Assembly (NCBI GenBank): GCA_016647705.1
Contig: CM028326.1
Coordinates: 26,908,901-26,972,900 of the forward strand
DNA: 64,000 nt
Reading direction: 5' to 3'
Source: Eucommia ulmoides
Lineage: Eukaryota > Streptophyta > Magnoliopsida > Garryales > Eucommiaceae
The position numbers and the translations under genes are program-made. A model generated the notes under the pieces. The model saw nothing but the letters and a program-made list of their open reading frames with translations, did no database searches and was not told where the DNA came from. Below are positions 23,983-38,045 of the stretch, piece after piece. Position 1 is the first letter of the stretch. Every line of letters begins with the position of its first letter.

Positions 23983-24234
23983 TACCCTATACTTTAAGGA
24001 TTAAAAATATATTTTCCGCTTGTTTTTAGAGTGTAATTTAAACTGAATTCATTTCATAGGTCCGCTCAATATTAAGAATTTGGCCATAATCTTCAATAAT
24101 TGTCCTTTACAACAAAAAGCAAATTGAGAATTTGTGCATAATCTTCTTCTTCGTCATTTATTGCGAAAACCAAAAAATAAAAGGATTAAATTGAAAGTTT
24201 GGTACCAAATGCAATACTTTTTAATATTTTTTTA

Positions 24235-24531
24235 GATTTTGGCACTTTGTACCCCTAAAGTTTTATAAAAATATTATTTTAGCCCTTATCCTTTCAATTT
24301 AAACACATTAAATCCTGAAGTATCCAAATCGTCTCAAATCAGTCACTTCATCATTTTTTTATAACGGAATTTACCCACGTGAGTGATTTCTTGTTTGATA
24401 CGTGGCTCATTTCCGTCATAAAAAATGACAAATTTACCTATTTGTACTGATTTGACACGATTTGGATACTTTGAAATTGCATGTGTTTAAATTGAAAATA
24501 CATGGTCTAACAAGTACAAAGTACAAAAACC
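24235..24531. mobile_element. foldback (MITE-like) element
   Basis: Inverted arms: the left begins TTTTGGCACTTTGTACCCC and contains AGTATCCAAATCGTCTCAAATCA; the right contains TGATTTGACACGATTTGGATACTTT and ends GTACAAAGTACAAAAAC. An inner pair, ATAACGGAA and TTCCGTCAT, extends the fold. It lies about 1.5 kb upstream of the acyltransferase gene. Confidence 0.6.
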
Positions 24532-25417
24532 TCTATTTTGTTTTTGTTTAAATATATTGGACGATGAAGTAATTAAACAAAATTTGGAGGCCAACCCCCA
24601 CCAAACCTAACCCCCTCCTGACTTGGTAAATAGTTTGTTCCATGGCTAGTAGCCTACCACCACCGCTAACAAATTATCAAGAATCTTTCATATATTTATA
24701 AATTTGAAAGTAAAAAATATTTCCGCGTTAAATATTAAATATTAAATTTTGAACATTTGTTGAGATAAAATCCATTTGCTTAAGCGTTTTTGTTTCATTG
24801 TATTTTGAAACAGAAATAACAATATGCTTAAATTCTAAGAACAGTTTTAGAATTCGTGAAAATTAGAGAATTGTTTTTAATTAAAATTCCAAACAAACCC
24901 TTCTTTTTAAAAAAATAAAATAAAAATGTTTCCATTATTTTCTGTCTTTCTTCCATAAAATTTAATTTATTATTATTGTGTGTATGACCTCAGCTTCCAA
25001 AATTATATATATCTAATATAAATATAAGAGATATAGACATTTCTCAATCGTATGATATATCAAGAGACAAAAAACGATTCAGATAAAAAAAATATAACAT
25101 AAATATAAAATGTGCATTTATATTTAATCTTATATATCTTAGGAAATAATAGTTTTTTTTTTTCTATAATTGAGTACTATTTACATAAATATTAAATTAA
25201 CAATAATATAAAAATGTATGAAAATTTTGGAAATTAAATTTATGAAAATTATAAAAATAATATATGTACATTAAATTTAAAATAATACTGAAATATTTAT
25301 TCATATTATATGTAGATGTAATTAATTTTTAGTTTTAATAATTTATTGATTAAATTTTATTTGATGTAAATTATAATACGTGACTTTATATATAAAACAA
25401 AACTAACAGTCATTTTC
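24532..25417. other. AT-rich spacer upstream of the acyltransferase gene
   Basis: No gene, RNA or recognisable repeat seen; long A/T-rich stretches only. Confidence 0.5.
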
Positions 25418-25477
25418 ATGGGTTCCTGCTCTGTTAACCAAAACTTTATATTTGCGTATTTTTCTAACCCTGTTTTT

Positions 25478-25490
25478 CTATATATAACTC
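25478..25490 (+). promoter_or_regulatory. possible TATA box for the acyltransferase gene
   Basis: TCTATATATAAC near 25478 is followed about 30 bp later by CCCATTCCCACTG. If used, it implies either a 5' UTR of about 560 bp or one with an intron (a GT donor is available after AAAAG at about 25575, an AG acceptor at about 26052). TA-rich stretches are common here, so the call is weak. Confidence 0.25.
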
Positions 25491-26074
25491 CCGTGAGCTC
25501 TTGCCCCATTCCCACTGATATAAACTCTAGTAATCACCAAAAAGCAAATATCAAGTTGAACTACTTCTTCAAAAGGTACCTTTTTTTCTTCTTAATTTTT
25601 CTGTATTATGTTAAAATTAGCTTTCATGTGATATATACTCAGTTTTGGCGCACAATTTTCAATTTTTCTAAATCATAATTTTTTATATTCGGGTCCGGTA
25701 TTCTTCTATCTTCGAAAAATCCTTTCTTTCTCGTCTGCTCAAGGAGGTGCAGAAACGCCTGCGCAGATGACAGGTGACAGTCACAAGAATGACGAGAAAG
25801 TAAAATGTATCAGTCGGCATTCGAGGACTCCTTTGAATTCAGTTGCAGTTTTAAACTTCAAATTTGCTCTCCAAACACATACTTAATGTCCAATTTGATC
25901 CAAATTTTGCATTCTTAACATGTAAAAAATATTGCACCAAACACACAACAATATCTACTCCTACAATCTACTTTTTTTTCGTCTACAAATTGTTGTTCTT
26001 TCCTCCTCCTCTTTCTCTCCTAACTAAAACTTGTGATTTTTGGTACTTTTAGTGTTTTTTTCTTTTTTCAATCA

Positions 26075-27938
<1,864 letters not shown>

Positions 27939-29204
27939 ATTTATATTTATATTTTAATTCTTGATTGATTATGTCATTATTATGTATTTTCTGTAATTTG
28001 TTTTACTAAATGAATTTGTTCTCTCATGATTGAGCAAGACGAAGATGTGGGATTTACGTCCTTCAATTGTTATTTATTAAATCTTATATTATGCATCTTT
28101 AAAAAAAAAATATCCATTTGCTAATCTAAATAAAGACTCGGCGCATGTGCCTAGTGTTTGTAAAATGCATTTTCTAGGAGGGTGTGATAAAAATTGCTCC
28201 TGATTTCTGGTTAAACATACACCCCCAGACTTTTGGGCGAAGCCATGGGTTGGACGAGGTCTAGGGCTTGATGCTCCCATCAATTTGAGTTTTTGACACT
28301 TTTTCAATCCAAATTATTAACTTGTTACAACTTTTTATGGCAAATAGTCATGTCTTGCTCTTTACTACGTTTAGAGGACTATTTGACGATTTCTAACCTT
28401 TTCCTCCTCTAACCCCATAAAATTTTCACATTAAAACAAATATATATTATATGCTTGCGTGTTGTTAATAGGGAATTTTTATGCAATCCTTTATTACAAA
28501 TCCCACAAAAATAATGGTGGTAGAATATATATATATAATAGACATAAAGCCTCCTAAAAATAGTCACATGATGTGACAAGTTATTGTTGACTCCAAAAAG
28601 TACAATTTGCCCAAAGATTATCATTTTAAAAGAGTTCGAGGATCAATTACGCTTATAGAAGGTATTTGACACCTCAAAACGTTCGTCCAAAGACAAATGC
28701 TTATCCAATTAAGTCTAAGTAACTTTTAAGTTTGAATCTTTTGTCTGATTTTGAAATTTTTTCCTAAAAAATATTTTTGGTGTTTTTGAAATAAAATGGG
28801 ACAAATTTTTCGTATTTTTTAGAAATATCGTCCCGGTGTGATTTCTTATCAAATATGAATGATTTAACAAGAATGACCTCCTCAGGGTTCATTTCGACGA
28901 TTTTTAGTTTCAAGTTACTTGGGCAAAACTGAAGAAAATATTTTTTATGTATGCACAATTTTTTTTTATGGGAAAATACTTGATCAAAATAATTTTTTCA
29001 TGAAGAAATCCTTTTGTTTTGAAAAGTGAAAATGAGTTTGTGAAGAAACAAAGATTTTTTTTTTTCCTTGAAAATACTTAAAAACAAACTTAAAAACATT
29101 TCAAACAATGACAAAACATTTTTTAGAAGTTATTGTTTTAAAGAAATTTCTTTTGAAATATAAAGAGGAGCTGGTGAAAATGAGGAAATCCGTTTTTTGT
29201 TTTT
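27939..29204. other. 3' flank of the acyltransferase gene and spacer
   Basis: The gene's 3' UTR presumably ends within the first few hundred bases; no perfect AATAAA is seen close to the stop, but AAATGAATTTG near 28008 is a possible variant signal. Beyond it, no gene is supported. Small open frames here are AT-rich and unconvincing. Confidence 0.5.
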
Positions 29205-29325
29205 AAAAGAACTTTTCTTTTGGAAGAAAATATTTGATAAAAAATGAAATATACATTTGTCAAACTTTCCTTTTGGAAGAAAATATTTGATAAAAAAATA
29301 AAATACAAATTTGTTTTTGCCAATT
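29205..29325. repeat. two-copy tandem repeat
   Basis: The block CTTTTGGAAGAAAATATTTGATAAAAAA followed by AAATAxACATTTG occurs twice with a period near 58 bp (about 29215 and 29271). Confidence 0.7.
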
Positions 29326-29519
29326 TAACTTTAACTAAAAACTGTCTTGGAGAAAAGTCTCACCTACCATTTAAGTTTCACGCAAGTTGGGAAATCTAAA
29401 AATGATAGTTTGGAAAACTCTCTCCTCCTCAGTTTTCTTTAGTTAAGACTTCCCCTCGCCCCTCCCTTTTTTTTTTTTTTTTTTTTTTAGTGAGAGCAAT
29501 AAATATGTACAGGAAAATA

Positions 29520-29790
29520 AACTGCGGAAATTTAAATCGCGAAAAGGCACAAAACATAAAAATAAAGTACAAAAATCTAAAGCGCGGAAAAGCGCAGAAC
29601 AAAAAAGTAAATAACAGAAAAAGTAAATTGTAGAAAAGTAAAGAGCGGAATGGTGCAAAGCAACAAAGTAAATAACATAAATTTAAAGCGCGAAAGGCGA
29701 ATAATAGAAAAGTAAATGAAAGAAATTTAAAACGCAGATAGACACAAAATAGTAAAGTATAGAACTGAAATTTAAATGCAAAAAAGTTAA
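29520..29790. repeat. purine-rich minisatellite, about 42-45 bp period
   Basis: About six degenerate copies of a unit like AAATTTAAAGCGCG-GAAAAGGCGCA-AAACA-AAAAGTAAAT-AACAG. The GCG-containing steps stand out from the AT-rich background. It lies just left of the solo LTR. Confidence 0.65.
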
Positions 29791-29928
29791 CCGTTTTTTA
29801 AGTGTTCTCCTGGGAACGTCCTCTTCAATTTTGTCCAATTTTTAGGTCCTCCTTTAAAGTAGTAAAATGAAAAGAAAAAAGTGTGTTTGAAGACTAGTGA
29901 ATGTGACTTACCTTAGTGGCTAAGAAAG

Positions 29929-32701
29929 TGTCACACCCTATCCCGGACACCCGTCACCCCAAGGCTGGCGTGAAGTCGACATGACCTTCCCTGAACAACC
30001 AACCAACTAGAAAACCATGACATATATATACAAACACATACAGACACACAACCATATACATCCTCTCAATCTGGGATGCATCCGTCCCTGAATATATATA
30101 CAACAAAAATAGTAACAACGAAATAATAATATTGAACCTCCCACGGGTTCGCCTCAGACAGCTTACTCCCAAAACAACACTACAGTAGGACTTTATCTAG
30201 TGCCAATAGGGGACCAACTCCTAACCGCTGCACCTGAAACCAAAATTTTTATCGGTGTATTGTCTTCATAATAAAAATATTTTTGTATATAGATCAAGTA
30301 TAATAATAATTTAAATATCACATTTCAAATAATAATACAAAAATTCACATACCACCTAGAAAACTTCGTTTTCCTGTCACCACAGAAATAAACTCATAGA
30401 TTTATAACATTCCAACCAAGTAGTGAAAATCCACCAGAATACTATATTTAACTAAATAGTGTAAAGAAACCAAAATAATAGATATACCGATATATATGGA
30501 CACAACAATCCAGTGTAAAATAATATACATAAATTTATCCAACCGGTTCACCGTATACGACAAAATACCATACCACCCTTCGACTAGCCATAGGATCGTT
30601 TTAACCTTACGATCGGGAGTTGCAATGGTACCGTACCACCCGTAGGATTTGCCTTCCTAACAGGTCACAACAATGCTCTGCCGGACTATACCTAGCATAT
30701 AAACAACGCTTTGCAGGACTATGCCTAACAGATAATCAACGCTCTGTCGGACTATGCCTAGTAGATAAACAATGCTCTGTAGGACTATGCCTAACAGATA
30801 ATCAACACTCTGTTAAACTATGCCTAGCAGATAAATAACGCTCTACAGAACTATGCGTAACAGATAATCAACATCCCTTTCAGGAAGAAATATTATGGCA
30901 TAATCGGACCAAACATAAATTTCCACATTAAAAACAAACAATTTGGTCCACAATCATTTTTTCACCTTTTTAGAAACTAATTAGATTCAACAAATCATTT
31001 TCCGCCCTTTTAAAACCAACGTAATCTACAAAATATTTTTCCACAAACACCCAAAATCGCTTGATCCATATAAGTTGCAAATTCGTCCAATTTTAAATAA
31101 ACACATTTTCCATAATATATACGAAAATACAATTTGTAATTTACGTAGAAGACAGTACACTTACCTCGATATCCGCTCTGGAAAATTGCTACTGACCACA
31201 CTCTATCAGTACGCCGGTGCCGACGAACCTAATAGTGATAGGGCCTAAATTAATATTTTATTAAACATAACCTAATCATGCAATGCAGGCCCCAAATTTT
31301 ACCAATTTCCCATTCACCACATTTTATTATGAAAAATTATTATTTGTTAATTTTTGCTCCGTTAATAATTACGGTACACGATTTATCAACATGGACAGTC
31401 ACAAAATTTATTACCGTAGTTACGAAATTTTGATGCTAGCAGTTAAATTTAACAAAATTAGAAATCGGTCGAAGTTTTACCCTTTTACGAATTGTCGACG
31501 TTCTACAGTTTTTCTGTTTCTGGTTCACTGTCGCGGCGACACGTTTCTTCTTTCCGTAATCTGCTTACTGACTCGTCATCGCCTCTGCGAACGCTACAGT
31601 GGCTCCGTTTCTACTTCAGTTCACTACCTCACTGCCTAGGCGATGCTCCACCGCCGCGGCAAACACTCATCTTCATCATTCTGTTTTTGGTTTGCTCCTA
31701 ACTAATTACCTCTCTTTCTCTCTTCTCACCAACTCCGACGTCTCATGCACCTCGCCCCTTCCTCACAACCAGAGCACACACTCTCCCATACACACCGGAG
31801 CACACACATGCATACTCCCGCTCACACCTACTCTGCCGGATCGCCAACAACGATCACACCCACATGCATGATGACACACACACACACGTCATTCCAACAC
31901 ACACACACATTTTGCCGACGACACACACACACCCCACATGCACGACAGAAACTTGACGACTGATCACACACATACATATACACAACAATCACACATACCC
32001 ACACGCCGATCACACACACACATACAGAGAACACACACACAACAGCAGCGGCGACGCCGAACAAGGCATACACACACACCATCATTGTCTGAACAGAGCA
32101 GAGCACACACATTTACACACAGCTATCATACATACACGACAAACACACACCGAACGGCAACGCCTCACCCACACCCGCCGGAGAATCACAATGCTGGCCG
32201 TTCTCCGATTCTCTCTCTCTCTCTCTAGATTTTTGTATATCTGATTTCCTCCCTTTGAGATTTTTGATCATGATGTTTGCATGGATCATTTTATATGTAT
32301 GATTTAAGTGGTTACAATTGATTTCCCACTGCCACGTCGCCCCATTCATCTCTCTCTCCGTCTCCGTCTTTACAGCACACACACGCACGAATATATATAG
32401 GTTTATATATAAAAATATTTTGTTTAATTACTCTTTTCTTCCCCTAACTTCTTTAAATCTTCTTTTTAGTCCAATTCATCATTTATAATTTTGTTAAATT
32501 GCAATTTCACCTCCTAACATTTAAATATTTATAAATTAGGTGACAATTTGCATCTCAAGTTTAGAATAAATGTTTCTAAATTTGCAATTTGACCCATAAA
32601 CTTTTAATTTAGATATGAATTAATAAAATTTTACCCCGTATTTTTCCAATTGCTCTAAAATGCAACTAGAATTATGTACGTGCTAACATCTGGGTCTTAC
32701 A
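29929..32701 (-). repeat. solo LTR related to the 12-22 kb gypsy family
   Basis: Runs from TGTCACACCC to GGGTCTTACA, flanked on both sides by a perfect GAAAG duplication (29924-29928, 32702-32706). On the minus strand it starts TGTAAGACCCAG, then carries TAGCACGTACATAATT and GGTACGGTACCATTGCAACTCCCGATCG, and ends GGATAGGGTGTGACA, matching the gypsy LTRs at 12199 and 19212 in order. No internal region remains, so it arose by recombination between the two LTRs of a complete element. The CA-rich part (31740-32160) corresponds to the GT-rich block of the other LTRs. Confidence 0.9.
30672..30875 (-). repeat. 33-bp tandem array in the solo LTR
   Basis: Unit starts at 30672, 30705, 30738, 30771, 30804 and 30837 (and a partial at 30870), exactly 33 bp apart. 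Alternate units differ in the same places (TAGATAAAC and AGATAATC types), giving a 66-bp dimer. The unit is 11 codons long, so chance frames show 11-residue repeats. It occupies the LTR position held by the hairpin array in the 12-22 kb copies. Confidence 0.85.
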
Positions 32702-33860
32702 GAAAGTTTTCTCACTTCTTCTCTTTCTTCTTCCTTCATTCTCCTCCTCATTTCTTTGTTTCTCTCTCTCTCTCTTAGAAGGAATAGGGGAAATATCTAG
32801 GGTGTTTTCTTTGTGATTTTTAGAGAGATAGGACTGTTTGGCAGCATTTTCGGAGCCTAAATGCAAGATTTTTTTTCATGTGGTTTGGAAGGGAGGAGGA
32901 CTGCCCTTTTATAGGCAATTCACCCTCCTTGTGCACTGGTCAATGCGCCAAACTTATGGGCCACTTGACTAGTAGTCTCATGATGAAAGCCACCTCCTAC
33001 TCGGATTTGACACTTTGTGGCCCCTATTTTGGGTATAGTGTGTTTAGGCTTCTAAACCCACCCCATTAAGTCTTACTATATATGGAAATGTCTTGTCTAA
33101 TTCCACTCCATTGAGGAATCCAAGGCTCCATCCTATTTTTGGGAGGTGCACATGAAACAATTCGGGTGTTATGGGCATCATTTTATCAATAAAAAAAGGA
33201 AGTTTTGCTTTTTCTTGAAATTGACTTGAAAATCATGAAATTAAAAAAAAAAATCCAAAATATTATTTGAACATTCAATTAAAAAAAAAAATGAAATTGA
33301 CCACCAATTTCATGAAATTGAAACACAGTTTTTGGGGTCAAAATGAAAATATCTACAAAAAAACTATTTCTTGAAATAAAAGGTTGGAAACCAAAATTAA
33401 CCATTATTAAAAATGATATTCCTTTGAAAACCACTTCCAATTTAATTAATTTGGCCCAAAAATAACTTTTGAAAATTTTAATTTTGACCAAAAATTTTTA
33501 AAATTTGTTGGAATCAATAGGGATTTCGTTGTTGTTTTTTTTTTTTTTTTTTTTTTGGTATTACTTTTATGGAAAATTTTAAAATGAAATCTAAAGTTAA
33601 AATTCGTCCCTTTAAGCATTGAGTTAAAGTTTCTCAAAGTTTCATTTTAGACTTGAAATTTTTTGTAATGCATAATTAAGCGGGTCAAAATGCAGTGTCT
33701 ACACCAACTAACGTGAAACTTTAAATGGTGGATTTAGGAAGGTGCTTCCCCAATTTAGGTTTTTTTAAGTTTAGGTTAAATTGGGAAGTAAATTCTACCA
33801 AATATGCATTCCATTTTCTATCTTCTTTAAAATTTTCTTTCAATAAGAAAGAGAGAAATC
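32702..33860. other. spacer with a possible old LTR end
   Basis: Begins pyrimidine-rich (TTCTC/TCTCTCTC to 32776), then ordinary sequence and A/T runs. Near 33681 GCGGGTCAAAATGCAGTGTCTACA ends in the CA expected of an LTR or similar element. I could not find the other end, so no element is called. Confidence 0.35.
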
Positions 33861-33879
33861 TTACTGTAAACTAAAAAGG

Positions 33880-35180
33880 GGATTTCTTAATAAAAAAAAA
33901 AAAAAAAAGGATTTCTAAAAAAATAACTCTATCTTCATTTAATATGTTTTTTAAAATGAATTATTTTTCTAAGAGTTTCAAAAAAAAAAAAAAAATCATT
34001 TCCTTGACCTCAAAAAGCAAAACTAAAAAAGAAATTCTTCAAAAAAGATTTCTAAAAAAAGATTATCTATCTTCATGTATTTGCAAAAAAATTGTTTTTC
34101 GGAGGGTTTTAAAAAATTATTCCCTTGTTCTCAAAGTATTTCTCAAAACTAAAAAAATAAAATAAAAAAGGGGATTTCTTAAAAAATACGAGTCATAAAA
34201 AAATAACCTATCATCGTTTAATGAGATTTTTTTTTTTTTTTTGAAAAATAAACATATTTCTTAGGATTTCAAAAAAATTATTTCCTTGTTCTCAAAAAGT
34301 AAAGCTAAAAAAAATGCGGAATTTCTTCAAAAAAAATTATTAAAAAAAAAAACTCTATCTTCGTTTAATATGTTTTTAAAAAGAATCGTTTTTTCAAAGA
34401 GTGTCAAAAAAACAAATCTTTCTTTTCAAATTATTTTCTTGTTCTCAAAAAGTAAAACAAAGAAAATGGGTTCTTCAAAGAAGATTTCTAAAAAAATATC
34501 TATCTTCATGTCTTTACGAAAACTCATTTTTATAAGGGTTTCAAAAAATCATTTCCTTGTTCTCAATATACTTCTTTTCTAAACAAGCAAAACTAAAAAA
34601 AAAAAAAAATGATGATGAAATTTCTTTAAAAAAAGAAAGGATTCCTAAAATAATATCTATCTTCATTCAATTTGTCTTCGCAAAAAATATCGTTTTTGTA
34701 AGGGTTTCAAAAAAAAAAAAATCTTGTTCTCAAAGTATTTCTCTTCAAAAAAAATAAAAATAAAAAGGATTTCTTTAAAAAAAAATCTAAAAACATTACT
34801 ATCTTCATTTAATATGTTTTTCTCCAAAGGTTGCTTTTCTAAGGATTTCAAAACAAAAAATCCTTTCCTTTTTCTTAAATTTTTGTTTCAAAAAAGGAAA
34901 ATATAACTAAAAAAAAAAAAGGGATTTCTTAAAAAAAATCTAAAAAAAATATCTATCTTCTTTTAATACGTCTTTAAAATAATTATTTTTTCTAAGGGTT
35001 TCAAAAGAATCCTTTCCTTTTTCTAAAAATACTTCCCCTATAAAAAAGAAAAACTAAAAAAAAAAAAAAAAAGATGTCTTCAAAAAGATTTCTAAAAAAA
35101 TAATATAAAATAAAAATGATTTCTTCAAAAAAAATCTAGAAACGTAACTTTGTCTTCCTTTAATATGTCTATTAACAAAT
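33880..35180. repeat. AT-rich tandem array, about 140-155 bp period
   Basis: The block ATCTTCATTTAATATGTTTTT and variants recurs at 33931, 34069, 34210, 34357, 34502, 34659, 34801, 34955 and 35152. Each is preceded by GGATTTCTTxAAAAAA and followed by GGGTTTCAAAAAA and TTCCTTGTTCTCAAA. Spacings are 138, 141, 147, 145, 157, 142, 154 and 197. The copies are strongly diverged, mostly by A-run length. Open frames inside it are Lys/Phe-rich artefacts. Confidence 0.85.
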
Positions 35181-35364
35181 AAAAAAGGCAGTTACTTACA
35201 TACAGCTAGCGGTATTGCTGCATGCCATATAGCTCAACCATAAGATGAGTCAGGTGGCACCATCTGAACCGTTGGTGTCAATTCCATGTCATTTTTCATG
35301 AAAAATAAGGTGGTTTTGTCTTACCCAATCACCAACTGGTAGCAGGTAAGTTATGAGTTTTGCC

Positions 35365-35940
35365 TCAAAAGTTACAAGTTTGTCTAAATTCTTGTAACGT
35401 TAATGGAACGGACTTGTAACTTGCAAAAAAACCTAGTTACAAGTTTGTTCCATAAAAATTACAAGTTACTAAATAAACCTGCAACTTTTATGGACGAAAC
35501 TCGTAATTTTGCAAAATCACATTGCTCACCATTTCTCTCTCCTAATTACGAGTTCCTTCCATAGAAATTACAAGTTTCTAGACAAATTTGTAACTTTTAT
35601 GAAACAGACTTGTAACTGCAAAACTACATTGCTTGTCATTTTTCTCTCCTAATTACGAGTTTTTTTCCATAAAAATTACAAGTTACTAGACAAATTTGTA
35701 ACTTTTATGGAACGGATTTGTAACTTTGCAAAAGCACCTTGCTCATTATTTCTCTATCCTAATTACGAGTTACTTCCATAAAAGTTACAAGTTTCTAAAC
35801 AAACTTGTAACTTTCATGGAACCTACTTGTAATTTTGCAAAACCATCTAACTCACCATTTCTCTCTCCTAGTTATGATTTGCTTCCATAAAAATTACAAG
35901 TTCCTAGACAAACTTGTAAATTTTATGGAACAAAATTTTG
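35365..35940. repeat. hairpin-bearing tandem array, about 109 bp period
   Basis: Units marked by CTCCTAATTACGAG begin near 35434 (variant), 35544, 35651, 35761 and 35870, spaced 107-110 bp. Each holds an inverted repeat of the form GTTACAAGTTT ... AAACTTGTAAC. At 35784-35811 the arms are a perfect 11 bp with a 6-base loop, and with CCATAAAA and TTTxATGG outside, the fold extends to about 19 bp with one mismatch. Confidence 0.85.
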
Positions 35941-36495
35941 AATTGTGAACTTGCATGTTAATTATCACATATTTAGAAATATTAGCGGCTAATTTGTGAA
36001 AAATTAAGTGACTATATTGTTATTAAATTGATCTATTATTTTCCTGATATGAAAATTCAAGTTGTAAATTGAAGTATTGAAATAAATGATTAAAATAAGT
36101 AGAACTAATTGAATAAGTTAAATTATTATAAAAATATTAGGGGCTAATTTTGAAATAATTATTTCATTGAATTCTTATTAAATTTAGTGTGTTGTTGATA
36201 TCAAATTCAACATGTAATTGGTAAATTGAAGTGTTTAATTGGACGATTAAATAAGTAGTGGATTATAAATTGAATAAATATTCTTTATTACAAAAATATT
36301 ACGGGCTAATTGGTAAAAAAATTAAGTTATGTTAGTTTGATTCATTTAATTTTATTAAATTAATTATGTTTTTTTTTTAATTCAAATTCAATAATTAATT
36401 TTAAATTTGAATGTTTGATTGTATGACTAAAATAAGTAGTAGAACATTATTATATTGTATTATATATATGAACTTTTTCAATTGGGAAATATGTT

Positions 36496-36530
36496 TAAAC
36501 CCTAAACCCTGAACCCAAAACCCTAAAACG
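36496..36530 (-). repeat. telomere-like island 1
   Basis: Degenerate plant telomere repeats: TAAACCCTAAACCCTGAACC and CCCTAAAACG. The same island is repeated at 37156-37225 and 37976-38045, each after ATTGxGAAAxATGTTTAAA. Confidence 0.75.
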
Positions 36531-37155
36531 TTGAATCATAAACCCTTGAGTCCTAATTTCAACATAAAAGATTACATTTGTACTAATTATGGTGTAATTG
36601 AATGATCGTACAATTAAATAAGTAAGTATAATACAAATTGAATCAATATAAACATGAGGGACTAAACTGTTAAAAGTTGATATATTGAAATGTTATTAAA
36701 TTTATTACATGTAGATATCAAAATTGAATATTTAATTTGTAAATTTAAGCATTTAGTTGGACAATTGAACTATTAGAACAAAAATTGATGTAATATTCTC
36801 GATTGCAGAAATATTAGGGGCTAATTTGTAAAAATATAAGTTATGCAATTGTTTTTAGATTTATTAAGTCTTTATATAAATATTGAATAATTAAATTCAT
36901 ATCCAATTGTTGAATTGTATGATTAAATAAACAAAATATAAATCGAATAAATATTTTCTATTATAACAGTACTGGGGGCTAATTTTTAAAAAATAAAACT
37001 ATGTCATTGTTATAAATTTGGATAATTTCACTATATCAAAATTTAATATGTAATTTATACATTGAACAATTCAATTGGATGATCAATTAAGAAGATTAAC
37101 ATAAATTGAATAATTATTTCCTATTATATGAATTTCTTTAATTGAGAAACATGTT

Positions 37156-37225
37156 TAAATCCTAAACCCCAAACCCAAAAACGTTGAGTTGTAAACCCTT
37201 GACTCCTGAACCCTGAGTCATAATT
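37156..37225 (-). repeat. telomere-like island 2
   Basis: TAAATCCTAAACCCCAAACCC, then TTGAGTTGTAAACCCTTGAC and CTGAACCCTGAG, parallel to islands 1 and 3. Confidence 0.7.
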
Positions 37226-37975
37226 TCAATATAAAAGATTACATTTGTACTAATTATGGTGTAATTGAATGATCATACAATTAAATAAGTAAGTAGAATA
37301 CAAATTAAATAAATATATAAATATGATGGGCTAAATTGTTAAAAGTTATTCCATTGAAATGTTATTAAATTTATTATATTTATTCCAAAATTTAATATTT
37401 CATTTTTAAATTGAAGCGTTTAGTTGGACGATTGAACTATTAGAACAAAAATTGATATAATATTCTCGATTGCAGAAATATTGGTGGCTAATTTGTAAAA
37501 CAATAAAAGTTATGAAATTGTTATTAAATTTATTACATTTCGATACCAAAATTTAATATGTAATTTTTAAATTGAAGTGTTTAGTTGGACAATTGAACTA
37601 TTAGAACAAAACTTGAAGTAATATTCTCGATTGCAGAAATATTAGGGCTAATTTATAAAAATATAAGTTATGCAATTGTTATTAGATTTATTAAGTCTTT
37701 ATATCAATATTGAACAATTAAATTCATATCCAATTGTTGAATTGTATGATTAAATAAGCAAAACATAAATCGAATAAATATTTTATATTATAACAGTACT
37801 AAGGGATAATTTAAAAAAAAAAAATAAAGCTATGTCATTGTTATAAATTTGGATAATTTCACTTTATCAAAATTTTATACATCGAACAATTCAATTGGAT
37901 GATCAATTAAGCAGTTTAACATAAATTAAATAATTATTTCCAATTACATAAACTTCTTCAATTGGAAAACATGTT

Positions 37976-38045
37976 TAAACCCTTAACCATAAACCCCAAA
38001 CCCTAAAACGTTGAACCGTAAACCCTTGAGTCCTAAACGCTGAGT
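37976..38045 (-). repeat. telomere-like island 3
   Basis: TAAACCCTTAACCATAAACC, then CCCTAAAACGTTGAACCG and AAACCCTTGAGTCCTAAACG, parallel to islands 1 and 2. Confidence 0.7.

Noticed and set aside
30672-30875. CRISPR-like array (33-bp period)
   Set aside because: Units are contiguous with no spacers, and the host is a plant; it is a minisatellite inside an LTR.
31740-32160. Thr/His-rich frame and CA repeats, considered as a real gene
   Set aside because: It is the reverse of the GT-rich block of the related gypsy LTR, inside the solo LTR.
33944-34906. Lys/Phe-rich open frames
   Set aside because: They follow the AT-rich tandem array; the period and A-runs explain them, and they have no conserved motif.
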